This document shows positions 22,159 to 34,043 of a DNA stretch of 64,000 bases, one piece after another. The DNA lies in the NCBI GenBank assembly GCA_003833135.1, contig QZLH01000024.1, forward strand, positions 181,597 to 245,596. Reading direction: 5' to 3'. The position numbers were made by a program, and so were the translations under genes. The notes below the pieces were generated by a model. That model made no database searches. It was not told where the DNA came from and saw only the letters and a program-made list of their open reading frames with translations. The DNA comes from Oehlia diaphana. Lineage: Eukaryota > Glomeromycota > Glomeromycetes > Glomerales > Glomeraceae. Within the stretch, counting starts at the first letter, position 1. Each line of letters begins with the position of its first letter.

Positions 22159-24431
22159 ATGGTACTTATAATTAAATGTATTTATTATTTATTTAATTTC
22201 TATTAAATTGTTCGAATTTATATTTAAAAGGTGAATTTCGTGCTTTTTGAAACTCCTTTTGGATATGCGTTGTTTGAACGGTTGCAAAGTGAAGAAATAG
22301 GCGTCAAACTTGAACAGGTTCAAAAGTCTGTAGAAGATTTGGTAAAGTTTGGAAAAACTATAAAACTTAAAGCTATCGCTCCTTTTAAAAATGCCGCTCA
22401 CGCATTAGAGAATGCAAATGATATATCCGAAGGTTAGAGCTCTTTTTCAAACGATATTTATTTCTTGACAATACGTATATTCTAATCTTAATGAATTTTA
22501 GGTGTTGTGAACGATTATCTCAAAGAATTCTTAACATTGAATCTTTCACAACCTGGTTTAAAAAAGAATAGTATAATTTTGGGTATTGCAGACAAAAGCT
22601 TAGCTGGTTCGATCAAAACTGAATTAGGATATAACTGTGATTATGGCGAACTTGTTATTGAACTTTTACGAGGCATTCGCCTCCATTCAGATAAAATGTT
22701 GAGTCAGCTGATAAAGGATAATGATCTCGAGAAAGGTAGACTTGGGTTAGGTCATAGCTATTCTAGAGCCAAAGTCAAGTTCAATGTTAATCGAGCCGAC
22801 AATATGATTATCCAGGCTATATCATTGTTAGATCAACTGGATAAGGATGTGAATACGTTTGCTATGCGTGTCAGGTAGTAATAAATTATACTTTCTTAAT
22901 TATTTTTTAAATAATTATTTTTAAAAAAATCTTTATTTTATTAGGGAATGGTATTCATGGCATTTTCCAGAACTTGTTAAAATCGTTAATGATAATTATC
23001 AGTATGCCAAACTTGCCAAATTTATCAAAAACAAGAGTGAATTGACTGAAGAACAATTGGACGGTCTTATTGAAATAACTGGGGATGAATCGAAGGCAAA
23101 ACAAATTCTTGACGCAGCCAAATCATCAATGGGTACTGATATATCTGAATTGGATATGATTAATATAGTACGTTTTACGGATCGAGTAATTGAACTAGCT
23201 AATTACCGAAAACGAATGCATGAATATTTATTGTCCAAGATGCATAACGTTGCTCCTAATTTATCAGCATTAATTGGTGAAGTTGTTGGTGCTAGATTAA
23301 TTTCACATGCTGGAAGTTTAACTAATCTTTCAAAATATCCCGCTTCAACTGTACAAATTCTTGGTGCAGAAAAAGCTTTGTTTAGGTATAAATAAATTAT
23401 TTTGTATAGTAAAAATTAAAAAAATTTAAATAATTATTTATGATATTTTAACAGAGCCCTAAAGACAAAAGGAAACACGCCAAAATATGGTCTATTATAT
23501 CATTCCTCTTTTATCGGTCGCGCGGGAACTAAAAATAAAGGCAGAATATCTCGATTTTTGGCAAACAAATGCACTATCGCTTCCCGGATCGACTGTTTTT
23601 CTGGTATGTAAATTATTTATATTTTAATGTTAAATATAGCATGTCATTTTAATGTGGTTTCGATTATTTTCAAAAGATAAACCAACATCAGTGTTTGGTG
23701 AAGCCTTGAAAAACCAGGTGGAAGAGAGATTGAATTTTTATGAACATGGTACAGCTGTTACAAAGAACATCGACGTAATTACTAAAGCAATTCAAGAGCT
23801 TGACGCAATGGATGTTGATGAAGAGAACGATAACGATAACGATAAAAAAGCGGAAATAGTCTTGGGAAAACGCAAAGCATCGCCGGAATTAGAAGGAGTA
23901 TCCCCTAAGAAACATAAAGATTTGGGATCTGATGATGCGATGGATGAGGACGAAGATGAAAATGCTGAAAGTAAAAAGTCAACTAAAAAGAAAAAGAAGA
24001 AAAAAAGTAAAAAGAGTAATACTGAAAAAACTCAGGAAATAGCACTCAAAACTGCTGAATCTGAGAAGGAAACAAAAAATGATGATTCAAAATCGGAGGA
24101 AAAAGAAAAATATGTTCTGGTAGTACCTTCAGAATTAGAATCTAGTAAAAAGAAAGGTAAGAAGGAAGCGAATACTATTCAAGATACACCAAAATCTGAT
24201 AAGAAAGAAAAGAAAGAAAAGAAAGATGAAGAACCACTTACTCAAGAAACACCAAAATCTGACAAGAAAAAGAAAAAGAAAGATAAGAAAGAAGAAGTAA
24301 CTATTAGCGAAACGCCAAAATCTGATAAGAAAAAGGATGAGAAAAATAAAGAAACGCCTAAATCTGACAAGAAAAAGCAAGATTCAACGGAAACATCTAA
24401 ATTAGACAAAAAGAAAAAGAAAAAAGTATAA
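22159..24431 (+). CDS. NOP56: NOP56, core protein of box C/D snoRNPs
   Basis: Nucleolar scaffold that, with NOP58, fibrillarin and SNU13, directs 2'-O-methylation of rRNA and pre-rRNA processing. Rebuilt exons: 22159-22161, 22231-22432, 22502-22874, 22945-23385, 23455-23603, 23677-24431, totalling 1923 nt and 640 aa. The order is the N-terminal NOP5NT-type domain ([33 protein letters not shown]), the coiled-coil, and the Nop domain. [18 protein letters not shown] and ASRIDCFS distinguish NOP56 from NOP58. A Lys/Glu-rich tail (about 450-640) carries repeated ETPKSDKK units, the usual nucleolar KKE/D-type tail. The first exon is inferred: its coding part is only the ATG, with a donor right after it, since the next exon starts GTG at the family's second residue. 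Identification is very confident; the start is less so. Confidence 0.95.
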
Positions 24432-26382
24432 TATTTAAAATTTTTTTTATAACTATATATTTTGTAATTAAAATTTATCTTTGATTTAATAAATCAGTTT
24501 ATTCAAAAATATAAAGATGCACGAACTAGCCTACTCTAATACTCAAATATAAAATATTTTAATATTGAAATTACACCTAATCTAAAATAAGAAACACATC
24601 CACACATCCAGTTTCTAGTTTACTGTTATAAAAAATGGGATGGATCATAAAAATGGGGCTATTTCTTTTTTAAGAAACATGACCTTATTATAGTTGGAAC
24701 AGTAGTGATCTATTTCAAAAGAAGCAAAACCCTGAAAATATATTTGTTATAAGTCTTGCATGCATTTGCATGATTAAATTAATAATCTGAGCGATTGTTA
24801 ATATTAATGAAATTACAAACAGGAATGTTAGCCTTCACAATTTCACATGCTTGATGATAAACAAATTATTAAAGAAAACTAGGGAAAATATTTTAGATCA
24901 AATAATGATGTGATAAATGAATTAATTTTTGTAATAAAAATAATTAGAAAGGATCCATTAATAATTTAATATGTACTAAAATTTTTGGCGTCAGTATTAC
25001 ATTTTGATTGGATTTGATTTATTGGTATATATGGAATGTTAATCTTCTGACAGCAAATTAATACAGTGGACATCTTCACGTTGGATATTTTTAAGTTGAA
25101 AGGCATTACTTCAAAAGAATAACATTCCTGATGTCAAATGTCAATGTGAAACTGATGCAGAGCATCAATTCTTTGGATTACAAAATCCTTAAATATTACG
25201 ACACTCTTGATTACTTTTTTAACGAAACGAGATAAATATTTGAATTTATTTTTAACTTTTAATAAATATTTTAAAATGTAAAAACCCTGAAAACAGCCCA
25301 TCACAAACATCTAAAACAAATTCATCTTCCACTTCTCATGGTCAAAAGAGAAATAATATGGGATGTATTAATTTATGTCATAATGCAATAATTAACAAAA
25401 ACATATTAAATTAGCTACAAATACATCTTACTAAAAAGTAATATGTCAGCATACCTGACCTGATGAATTAAAGAAAATTCTAGACATTTGAACGTAAAAA
25501 ATGGGAAATAGAATAAAAAAGTTATTGGGAAAAAATTATAATATCTGGAACAAAGAATATTAGATGTAAAAGAATATGTTCTCCGTCATGTTTGGAACTC
25601 TCAATATTCTAATATAACTAATACTGGAAAAGAGGTTACGATATGGCGTAATGTAAGTAATGTTAGATTTACTCATCGCATGATTATGTTACATGTAATA
25701 TAATCATATTGTTGATCAATAGTTTTAGTATAATATTGTAAGTTGATATCAAAGTTGTACAAATGGCAATTTTTCTGTTTTTAAGTTTTATGTGTTCATA
25801 TGACCGAAATTTTTATACTAGAATCTTAGATTATTCCGTTCTTGTCAAACAAAGTTTTTTCCAGTCTGATTTGTGCATTCAAAAAATATATAAAAAGTTT
25901 GTTATTTTATGCTAGTAGGCGGAGGAACTTAAAAATTAGAGGTGCTGAAACTAAAAGTATGTAAGCAAACGCATTATCACAGAACCACTTATAGTTATCA
26001 TTTCACATGACTACATGAAATAGGTTTCATTTAAAGCATTTAATTTCTGATTAACACTACTTCTAAAAGAAAAAATTCTTAATTAAAAAAAAAAAAATTT
26101 ATACGTAGTTTTGCATTGAATTAACTCAGTTTAATAATTATACAATTGAAATACTGTCTACGCGCGCTTACTTTGCATTACTTCTTTTTGATCATTGTCC
26201 TCCTTCAGCCTGGGTCTTCTTCATTTTTTCTATAAATATTCACAAATTAACAGAATAGTAAATATCTTTTCCCTTTTTTACAAATATAATTTTTTTCAAT
26301 TTCAAAATTAAAATTTTTTATTTCAAAAAAAAAAAAAAAAAAATTTTTTTTTTTCAAAAAACTATAAAAAAGTTATTTAAGG
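24432..26382. other. Intergenic, possible retroelement relic
   Basis: AT-rich. At about 25110-25230 one frame reads a C-x-C...H-type segment (VKCQCETDAEHQFF) interrupted by stops, which vaguely recalls the C-terminal Cys/His region of LINE-like relics. It is too weak to annotate. No RNA gene was seen. Confidence 0.3.
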
Positions 26383-27513
26383 ATGGCTGTTGTGTGTAAA
26401 ATATTAAATAGTGGTATAACTGCTGGTTCTTCTGTAAAATATTTTATTACAAATGGAACATTGGATACTTTATCACAAAGTATGTATTTTTTACTTCTTT
26501 CAAATTTCAATGCGATTTCATTGTTTATAAATTGAATTTTTATAAATTTGATAAATTTTTATAATAGAACCCATCGTATATGTAAATTCTAGTTGTAAGG
26601 TAATTTATCAAAAATGAATTGTTAAAATTAATATTCTTTCTTTATATATAGATAAAAAGAAAAATAATTGTGTTTTTATTAGGTGCATATTCCAGGTTGG
26701 ACTACTAGAATAGAATTGTTTGGATTGGGTCAATATATTTCATATCAAATAGTTTGTAGGGTGAGTAAAAAAAAAAAAAAAAAAAAAATCCGATAATCAG
26801 TATCGAGTAAAACTGATTCCGATTATCAATAAATTTTTTTTTTTTAGTTTTGGACAGATGATGGGAATGTAAATAAAATTATTATTTATAAAAGGTATAC
26901 AGATTTCTATAAATTACATCAAAAACTTGTAGGAAAATATGGTAGTGAAGTTATACCTCCACTACCTCCAAAACAATCTAAAGGTAAGTACATAATAATA
27001 TTAAAATGATTTTTAACTTTATCTTTCAGATTTTTATAAATAATAATAAATTATCAGGAAGATTTGAAGAAGATTTTATTGAATTAAGGAGGGTAAGATT
27101 AGAAATATATCTTGCATGTTTAGCAAAATTTTATTATCCCGAATTAATGGCATTTGTAGATGGTGATAAAAAAGTAAGTTTATTATTTATTATCAAATTT
27201 CTTTCTTATATATATATATATTACCTTTTATTAATTTATTTTTTTTTAAAAAAATTTTTTTTTATAGGGAACAAAAGTTCAAACAGATGAAGGCCGTAAT
27301 TTAATTGAAAATAGATTTGCTACGAAATTGGAATTAAAAAGATATAATAATGAAAAATTATTAAAAAGTTGTTTAACGAGTAGTTCTAGACGATATAAAA
27401 GATTTCAAGTACATTTTTCAACTGATGTTGTAGATAATGAAAAAGCTTCAAAAAATCCAAATAGTTTACAATTTATGAACCAAAATCCTGATATTACTGT
27501 TTATTATATGTAA
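26383..27513 (+). CDS. PX (Phox homology) domain protein
   Basis: Phosphoinositide-binding protein, probably acting at endosomal or plasma membranes. Rebuilt exons: 26383-26479, 26568-26599, 26683-26760, 26848-26983, 27058-27173, 27268-27513, totalling 705 nt and 234 aa. The PX core spans about residues 45-155: a strand region (GLGQYISYQIVCRF), the phosphoinositide-contacting KRYTDF motif (YKRYTDFYKLHQKL), the Pro-rich turn PPLPPKQ, and the helix RFEEDFIELRRVRLEIYL. The C-terminal 80 residues are basic and Ser-rich and not assigned. The small size with no other domain resembles PX-only proteins or small sorting nexins. The partner and lipid specificity cannot be read from the sequence. All introns are GT-AG and 74-94 nt. 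Confidence 0.85.
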
Positions 27514-27821
27514 AATAAAAAAATGTTTATATTCTTTTTTTTTTTTCATTACAATTCCTTTCATATTATTTTTTATATCATTTACTTAATAATCGTGTCG
27601 TTATATATTCAGATTATACGAGAAAAAAACTATATTTGTCTTGAATATGCTGTTGTGCTGTTACATTCATCATGTTACATTATAACCGTTACCCGTTACG
27701 TAGGATGATAATGTATGTGTGGTTTTTGTGTGACATTTTATTCAATGATTATCTATATATAAATTGTAAAAAAAAAAAAAAAAAAAATTCTTTTTAACCG
27801 ATCTCTTTTTCGAAATAAAAC
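27514..27821. other. Spacer with homopolymer tract
   Basis: Short spacer holding the presumed 3' UTR of the PX gene and the promoter of the PPR gene. A poly-A tract lies at about 27768-27787. A 61-codon T-rich frame here is not a gene. Confidence 0.4.
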
Positions 27822-30212
27822 ATGATCACGACGAGATTACAAACGATAATAACATCATCAATAATGAATAAATACGTGATAAATAATACAACAAAATTAA
27901 TTCAAAGAAAAGAAATCAAATGTTTTTTATGTAAAAAACAAAAAAAAAGAAATTTTTTTATTATGAATAATAATAATGAAAAAAATTTTTATTTTAATAA
28001 TGATAATAAAAAATATTTTTCATCATCATCATTTATTTCAACATCATCATTTATATCAACAACAACTTCAATATCATCATTATCAACAACAACAACATCA
28101 TCATCATCATCAATGATTTCAACGAATACTCCAATAATGACGACAACAACTACAACAACTATTTCACCAGAAATTACATCATCATCATCATCATCTACAT
28201 CCACAGATAATAATAAACAAATTGAAATAACTTTTAAATTATTTAAACAATTAGTTGAAACAAAAATTGATGAATTAAATAATATAGAAAATTTTCCTGA
28301 ATTTACAAATCTTTTAATTAAAGAATTAATAGGTTCAGGTATTGATAATGAAATGAAATCTATTATGTGGATTTATGATAAATTTGAATATAATAATAAT
28401 TTATTAACTTTTGAAACAAAACATTTAATAATTTTAGAATTATTAAAATATAAACAAAAGAAAAAAGCAATAATTATAATGCAAAAATTATTACTTGATA
28501 ATAATTATTTACCAAATTCCTCAATAATTTATGAAATGTTTGAAAATTTTAAAAATTATGATTATAATAATAATAATTTAATTATGATTAATTTGATTAG
28601 AAATCTTTTTAATATAATAATAAAAAAAGATATACAACAATTAGAATATCATAAATTATATACAAAGATGATTGAATTAGAATGTTCAAATTTTAATATA
28701 GATAAAGCTATAATATATTTTAAAGAAATGAAAGAAATAAGAGGAATTGAACCTGATCATATTTGTTATCTTTCTTTAATTAATGGATTTTCTAAAATGG
28801 ATATGATGGATAAAGCAGAGGAATATTTTAATTTGATGATTCAAGAAGAAATTTCACCAACAATTGAAATATTTACAACTTTAATTAATCATCATTTGAG
28901 ATTATTAAATATTGAAAAATGTGAACAATTATTTCAAATAATGAAATCTTATAATATTAAACCAAATATTATAACTTATAATGTAATAATACATAATTCA
29001 GTTATTAAATTAGATATGGAAACGGCAATCAAATTCTTTAATGAAATAATTGAATCAGGAATTAAACCAGATATTGTAACATTTTCAACATTATTAAAAG
29101 GATATCTTAATGTAGGAGATACTTTAAAAGCTTTGGAAATTAATAGAATGTTACATGAATTTAAACATTTTGAAATACAACCAAATCGTGCTTATAATGT
29201 ACTTTTAATGAAGGCTTATATTCAAAACAAGGATTTTTTAAATGCTGAAAAAGTATTTCAATCAATAATCAATTCTAATATTAAAAGTTTAACATTATAT
29301 TTGAAAATTTTATTACAAAAATCAAAAGATAAAAATTCAATTTATAATTTATATAAGAATTTCTTACAAGATTTTGATAATTATAAGTTCAAATTCCCTC
29401 CTGATAATTATTTTTTTACTATATTTATTTCTTCTTTTGCTCAAAGATTTCAAGATATGAATTTGGCTATTGAATTATTTGAAGAAATGAAAAAACGTGA
29501 AATTAATCCTTCAATTGTTACTTATAGTATATTAATTGATGGTTTTGCTTTAAAAGGTCAAGTTGATAAAGCTGTAGAATATTTTGAAAATTTGAAAAAA
29601 GATTCTATTGAACCTAATGTTTATACTTATACGAGTTTAATTAAAGCTTGGGTTCAAGTAAATAATAAGGATAATGCGAAAAAGGTTTATGATGAAATGA
29701 TTAATAAAAATATTCAACCTGTTAGTGCCACTTTAAGAGCTTTACAAAATCTTTCTCCCAATACAAAACAAAGAAATTTAATCAAACGGCCTACAGAATC
29801 ACAGAGAGAAGCATTTTATTGGGCTGGTAAATTATGGAAATCAAAAGATATTGAAACAGTTGATGGATTATTTCAAAGTTTTAAATCATCCATTTTAAAT
29901 TCTTCTCCTTACCAAGATGTTGATGATGAACCAAATATTAAAACTTTTCGTTATTTTATTACTTGTTATTTATTTAAATATAGAGATTTAGCTCGTGCTT
30001 TAGAAGTTTTTAGAGAAATGTTAAAATTAAATATTAAACCTGATTATTTATTATATTGTGATTTTATTAAAGGTTGTTGTATGTTAGGTCAATTTGAAAA
30101 ATCTATTCAATTTATAGAAATGATGAAAAATCAAAATTTTGTACCAAATGATTATATTTATTTTAATCTAACAAAAGGTTGGAAAAAATTAAGAAATTTA
30201 AAGAGAAAGTAA
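27822..30212 (+). CDS. Pentatricopeptide repeat (PPR) protein, likely mitochondrial
   Basis: Single-exon gene of 796 aa. PPR proteins are alpha-solenoids that bind organellar RNA and act in its processing, stability or translation. The N-terminus (MITTRLQTII...) is basic and hydroxylated, lacks early acidic residues and suits a mitochondrial presequence. Residues about 65-130 are a Ser/Thr low-complexity tract encoded by TCA/ACA triplet repeats. From about 280 onward there are about ten 35-residue PPR motifs, for example GIEPDHICYLSLINGFSKM, NIKPNIITYNVIIHNSVI, GIKPDIVTFSTLLKGYLNV and SIEPNVYTYTSLIKAWVQV, with two more near the C-terminus. Codon use is very AT-rich, with Asn/Ile/Lys runs. Which RNA it binds is unknown, and I cannot assign a yeast orthologue. 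Confidence 0.9.
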   Translation: MITTRLQTIITSSIMNKYVINNTTKLIQRKEIKCFLCKKQKKRNFFIMNNNNEKNFYFNNDNKKYFSSSSFISTSSFISTTTSISSLSTTTTSSSSSMISTNTPIMTTTTTTTISPEITSSSSSSTSTDNNKQIEITFKLFKQLVETKIDELNNIENFPEFTNLLIKELIGSGIDNEMKSIMWIYDKFEYNNNLLTFETKHLIILELLKYKQKKKAIIIMQKLLLDNNYLPNSSIIYEMFENFKNYDYNNNNLIMINLIRNLFNIIIKKDIQQLEYHKLYTKMIELECSNFNIDKAIIYFKEMKEIRGIEPDHICYLSLINGFSKMDMMDKAEEYFNLMIQEEISPTIEIFTTLINHHLRLLNIEKCEQLFQIMKSYNIKPNIITYNVIIHNSVIKLDMETAIKFFNEIIESGIKPDIVTFSTLLKGYLNVGDTLKALEINRMLHEFKHFEIQPNRAYNVLLMKAYIQNKDFLNAEKVFQSIINSNIKSLTLYLKILLQKSKDKNSIYNLYKNFLQDFDNYKFKFPPDNYFFTIFISSFAQRFQDMNLAIELFEEMKKREINPSIVTYSILIDGFALKGQVDKAVEYFENLKKDSIEPNVYTYTSLIKAWVQVNNKDNAKKVYDEMINKNIQPVSATLRALQNLSPNTKQRNLIKRPTESQREAFYWAGKLWKSKDIETVDGLFQSFKSSILNSSPYQDVDDEPNIKTFRYFITCYLFKYRDLARALEVFREMLKLNIKPDYLLYCDFIKGCCMLGQFEKSIQFIEMMKNQNFVPNDYIYFNLTKGWKKLRNLKRK

Positions 30213-30415
30213 AAATAGAAATAAAAATTTTAAATTCGATAATATCAAATATTTATTTAATGTTATAATAAATAAATATACGACATAACTTAATTACCCA
30301 TCCTATATATATAGAACAAATTTTATTACGTCATTGGTTGAATTCGTAAGTATCTGGATTTAATGATTTAATGATTTAATTTTATTTAAAAAAAAAATTG
30401 AACAAGGAAAGAAGT

Positions 30416-32139
30416 TCAAGAAACATACGTTGCATCTAATTGACTTATTTGAGGTAAAAGCGTTTTAACTTTTAATCTATAAATTGCTTGATTTTCTGTT
30501 TGCATCGGATTCCCTTCTAGATAGATCGTATTCAATTTTTTAAGATGCCCCATTTGTACTGGTAATTCTTCAAAATCTGAAAATTGATTATTATTTGCCT
30601 AACAAAAGTAAACATTTTGGTCAATAAATATTTATTTCCATTTTCCAATGATGGATTAAAAAATAATTTACCCAAAATTCTTCTAATTCTGTCAAATGAG
30701 AAATATTCTCAATTTTTGTTAAAAGATTATTGCTGACATCGATTACTCTTAATCTTAACTAAAAAAATACAAAATATTGTTAGCTCAAATTCTAAAAAAG
30801 AATTACATATAAAAAGTACAAACATTGTTTTCAAATCCTTCAATCTTTTGGATACCATTATGACTCATATAAATTTCCTCTAAGTTAACCAAACCTTCTA
30901 AACCTTTTATTTGAGTCAAGCGGTTACTTTGTATACTAAGAATTTTAAGATTCCTCAAGTTCTCCAAATTCTAGGTAGACATGTAAAAGCTAAATAAATA
31001 TTATTATTATTTTGAGCTTTACTAAAAAAGGTTCATACTTGAAATTCGCTGATCTTATTTTTTCCAAGCCACAATTGTTCCAAATTCACAAGTTTATCTA
31101 AATTTTCAATTACCTATTAAAAAAAATTAAATTCTAAAAAATTTAAAACTATAAAATAATTTAAGATTTAAAGTATAATTATTATACATACTCTAATTTT
31201 ATTTGCTCCCAATTCCAAATTGGTTACATTTATCAAATTATCCAAATTTTGAATCTTTGATATTCTATTTTGAACAAAATAAAGATTCACTAATTTTGTT
31301 AAATGATCTAAATTTTCAATAACTCGAATTTTGTTAAAGGATAAATCTAATAATCTATTTAATCGTTAGAAGAAAAAAAATTAGAGCAATATTAAATAGA
31401 ATACATCCGAAACAAAGGATATTTATATATCAGATTGAATACTAACTTTAATTCAGGAAAATTATTCAAGTTTTCAATATATGATATTCGATTATCATAA
31501 AGATCAAGTTCTTCAAGGTCCTTTAGACTTTCAATACCATCAATTTTTGTAACAAGATTTTGTCGAATACATAAACTCTTGAAGGTAAAAATAGGAAATT
31601 AATATCTTTAAAATTGATCCAAAAACAATATTATTACCTTTATTTTTGGAAATCGGTCGAGCATCAAACTTGTGATATCAGTCAAACGTATATTTAACAG
31701 TTCGATTTCCTAAAATTAATGAAAATAAAAATGGAACTTTAACGTGTAATTCACGATGAATATCAAAGATCAAATGTTGATCAAAATATGATAATCAGAC
31801 CTCAGTATCTTCTTCAAAATCTTCAAGAAAATCAACTTCATTGATAAAAATTATCGTTAATAACTTGATAATTAAATGTAATAATATTATGATCTTTTAA
31901 TAATTTACACAACACCTTCTTCCTCATTATCCTCATTGATTCTTTCATAATATTTTTTATCTTTTTTGGTAAATATTATCGTTAATAACTTGATAAACAA
32001 ACAAAGGAACATAAAGATTTATGTTTTACACAACACCTCTTCCTTGAGTCTCAAATACATCTTCGTTATCATTAATGTTTCTTATTTCTTCTATTTCGGG
32101 ATCAGAAGTATAAGTTTCGGTTTGGTTATTTTCTGACAT
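30416..32139 (-). CDS. SDS22: SDS22, leucine-rich repeat regulator of protein phosphatase 1
   Basis: Nuclear/cytoplasmic LRR protein that binds PP1 catalytic subunit and controls its assembly, needed for mitosis in yeasts. Rebuilt exons: 32139-32037, 31960-31916, 31835-31801, 31709-31638, 31577-31447, 31354-31192, 31113-31039, 30970-30824, 30758-30672, 30598-30416, totalling 1041 nt and 346 aa, the usual length. An acidic N-terminus (1-65) is followed by about eleven 22-residue SDS22-type LRRs (LEELDLYDNRISYIENL, LEQLWLGKNKISEF, LEEIYMSHNGIQKI). The LRR cap LKKLNTIYLEGNPMQ...LPQISQLDATYVS is typical of the family. The intron density is the highest in the window, and the first two introns are near-duplicates (see findings). 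The weakest boundary is the acceptor of exon 3. Confidence 0.93.
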
Positions 32140-33509
32140 TTTATTTGTTTTTTATTACAATTTTTTTACTTGAAGCGAGAAAGAAAAATAATCACCTTAT
32201 ATCATCGGAATCGGAATGTTTATCGCGTACCAAATTCGGAAGTTAGTATTAATTCTATTTGTCATACCTTAATGTCAACAGAGCAAATCACGAGACTGAA
32301 ACGTCAGACCCCAAGATTTCTAAGTAAAATCCACCCTCACGTGACCAGTGATGTTTAATGGGGTGTGAAAAATATTTTTTCACCACTAAAAATTTTCAGA
32401 ATACTTATGAAAAATGAAAACGGAGGGGTGTGACGCGGGTGGCATTTTGTGCAGGTCACGTGAGGTGAAAAATCTTGGGGCATACGCTGGGGACCCACGA
32501 GGATCGACATTTTTTTCTATTAGAGGGAATATCATAAATGGTCTTGATCATTTTCAAAATAAACTATTTATCCACCCATACCAGTAATATAACAATTAAT
32601 TATGGGTTTAATATTTAACTCCAAAACAAGAAACTTTGAAGATAATCTCTAAATTAGTTTTCCATGATATTATTCTAAAATGAAAGTGTACATTTAAATT
32701 TCCCAAAATTAAATACTCTTAGTTATTTATCTAAAGATGCATTGATTTTATTAACGCATTAATCTACTTAAATTTTGATATAGTTAACATATGCAGCATA
32801 AATGTTGTTCAATAATCGATTATTAATTATTCAATGATTAGTAATTGTTTGATTTTTATATAAAGCAATTTTTTTTTTTTTTGTTATATTTTATATATGT
32901 TGTATAACAATATTGCATTTTAAAAACATGTAAATGATGTAATATTTAATTATAAATTTAAAACACCATACGTTCTAGCTAAATCCTAAAGTCACGGGAC
33001 ACCTGTCGGGTTGTCGGTCTGTCGGGTTGTCGGTAGGACATTACATTGAAATAATCAACATATTCAGAACTTTACTTTTGGCTAGAATTACAGCATCAAA
33101 CTTATCGGTCAATTATTCGCGAATGCTTATTATATTTGATATCGTTATTTCGCAGAATCCCAGTTGTACGTAAAAATAAATATACAGTATCAGAAGCATC
33201 ACGAGTACCACATAAATCCTACTATTGCAAGCCGACAGGCCGACAGAATTTTTGACAGGTGCCCTGTGACTTTAGGATTTAGCTATAATACTACAAAACT
33301 AAATAGCTCGGAGTTACCGGCATCACTGAATAAACGCCTAGTTAAACGCCTACTAGACGTGAGAGATTGTTGGAATTCCTAAATATATAAACAGGTTACA
33401 TCTTTGATAAAACTGTTATTATTATATAATTATGACATCATTCATTAGATGTGTGATCACTGATAAGATTTACTCGTCTGCGATTGTAAAATTTTACATC
33501 AGAATAATT
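32140..33509. other. Intergenic with one MITE
   Basis: Includes the promoter side of SDS22 and the element at 32976-33285. The frames at 32170-32358 and 33164-33382 lack family resemblance, and the second lies mostly inside the repeat. No other feature is supported. Confidence 0.4.
32976..33285. mobile_element. MITE with 20-bp terminal inverted repeats
   Basis: TAGCTAAATCCTAAAGTCAC at 32976-32995 is the exact reverse complement of 33266-33285. Inner sequence continues the symmetry imperfectly: GTCGGGTTGTCGGT repeats near the left end and GCCGACAGGCCGACAG near the right. The element is 310 bp, begins and ends with TA, and is non-coding. The CG-rich subterminal words stand out from the AT-rich surroundings. 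Confidence 0.85.
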
Positions 33510-34043
33510 TTATTCATTTTCATCCATTATCCAAAACACTAAATTAGCTCCGATCTCTTTAATACTATCCCTCCCATCTAAAACTATATAATCATTTTTT
33601 TCTTCATAAAAATGAATTAAATTATCATAAAAACTTTCTCTCCCGTAATTTCCATCACATCCAATTAAATAAACGTATTTCAATTTAGGATAATAAGAAT
33701 TTCCATCTATTAAACTCTTGAAAAACATTCGAACAGTATTTGATAAATCAAAATCGATAATGAATAAGGTTTCAATCTCCTGTGTATATGTAAATAAGAT
33801 ATTTTCTTCATAATACCATTTATTATCAGATGACATATCTTCTAAGCATAAACCATTAATTTTTAAACGATTTTCAATATCAAATGAAACTAAAACTGAA
33901 TTTTTTATTGGATCAGTCGAAAAGTTCCGAATAGAAAAATACATTAAAGATTCTCCAAGACAATAAGTAACTTCAAAATCCTTCATCATAGTGATAACGA
34001 TGATTATCCTTAATCTATACGTAACTTGTTTTTGAAAATTCAC
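33510..34043 (-). CDS. Hypothetical protein, single exon
   Basis: An open frame of 177 codons with ordinary amino-acid composition in very AT-rich DNA, which makes chance unlikely. Two starts are possible: ATG 34043 and the MMKDF pair at 33989/33986. The later start gives a more ordinary protein. Predicted secondary structure looks mixed alpha/beta (YVYLIGCDGNYGRESFYDNLIHFYEE; YIVLDGRDSIKEIGANLVFWIM), perhaps an alpha/beta sandwich or hydrolase-like fold, but no catalytic motif or family is recognised. It has no signal peptide. Confidence 0.5.
   Translation of the reverse strand: MNFQKQVTYRLRIIIVITMMKDFEVTYCLGESLMYFSIRNFSTDPIKNSVLVSFDIENRLKINGLCLEDMSSDNKWYYEENILFTYTQEIETLFIIDFDLSNTVRMFFKSLIDGNSYYPKLKYVYLIGCDGNYGRESFYDNLIHFYEEKNDYIVLDGRDSIKEIGANLVFWIMDENE

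Noticed and set aside
24135..24380. Frame opposite the NOP56 tail
   Set aside because: Antisense of a Lys/Glu-rich repeat. The Phe/Leu-rich translation is an artefact.
25110..25230. Possible LINE-like Cys/His segment
   Set aside because: Very short, interrupted by stops, no supporting domains nearby.
27989..28204. Asp/Val-rich frame opposite the PPR gene
   Set aside because: Antisense of the Ser/Thr triplet repeats.
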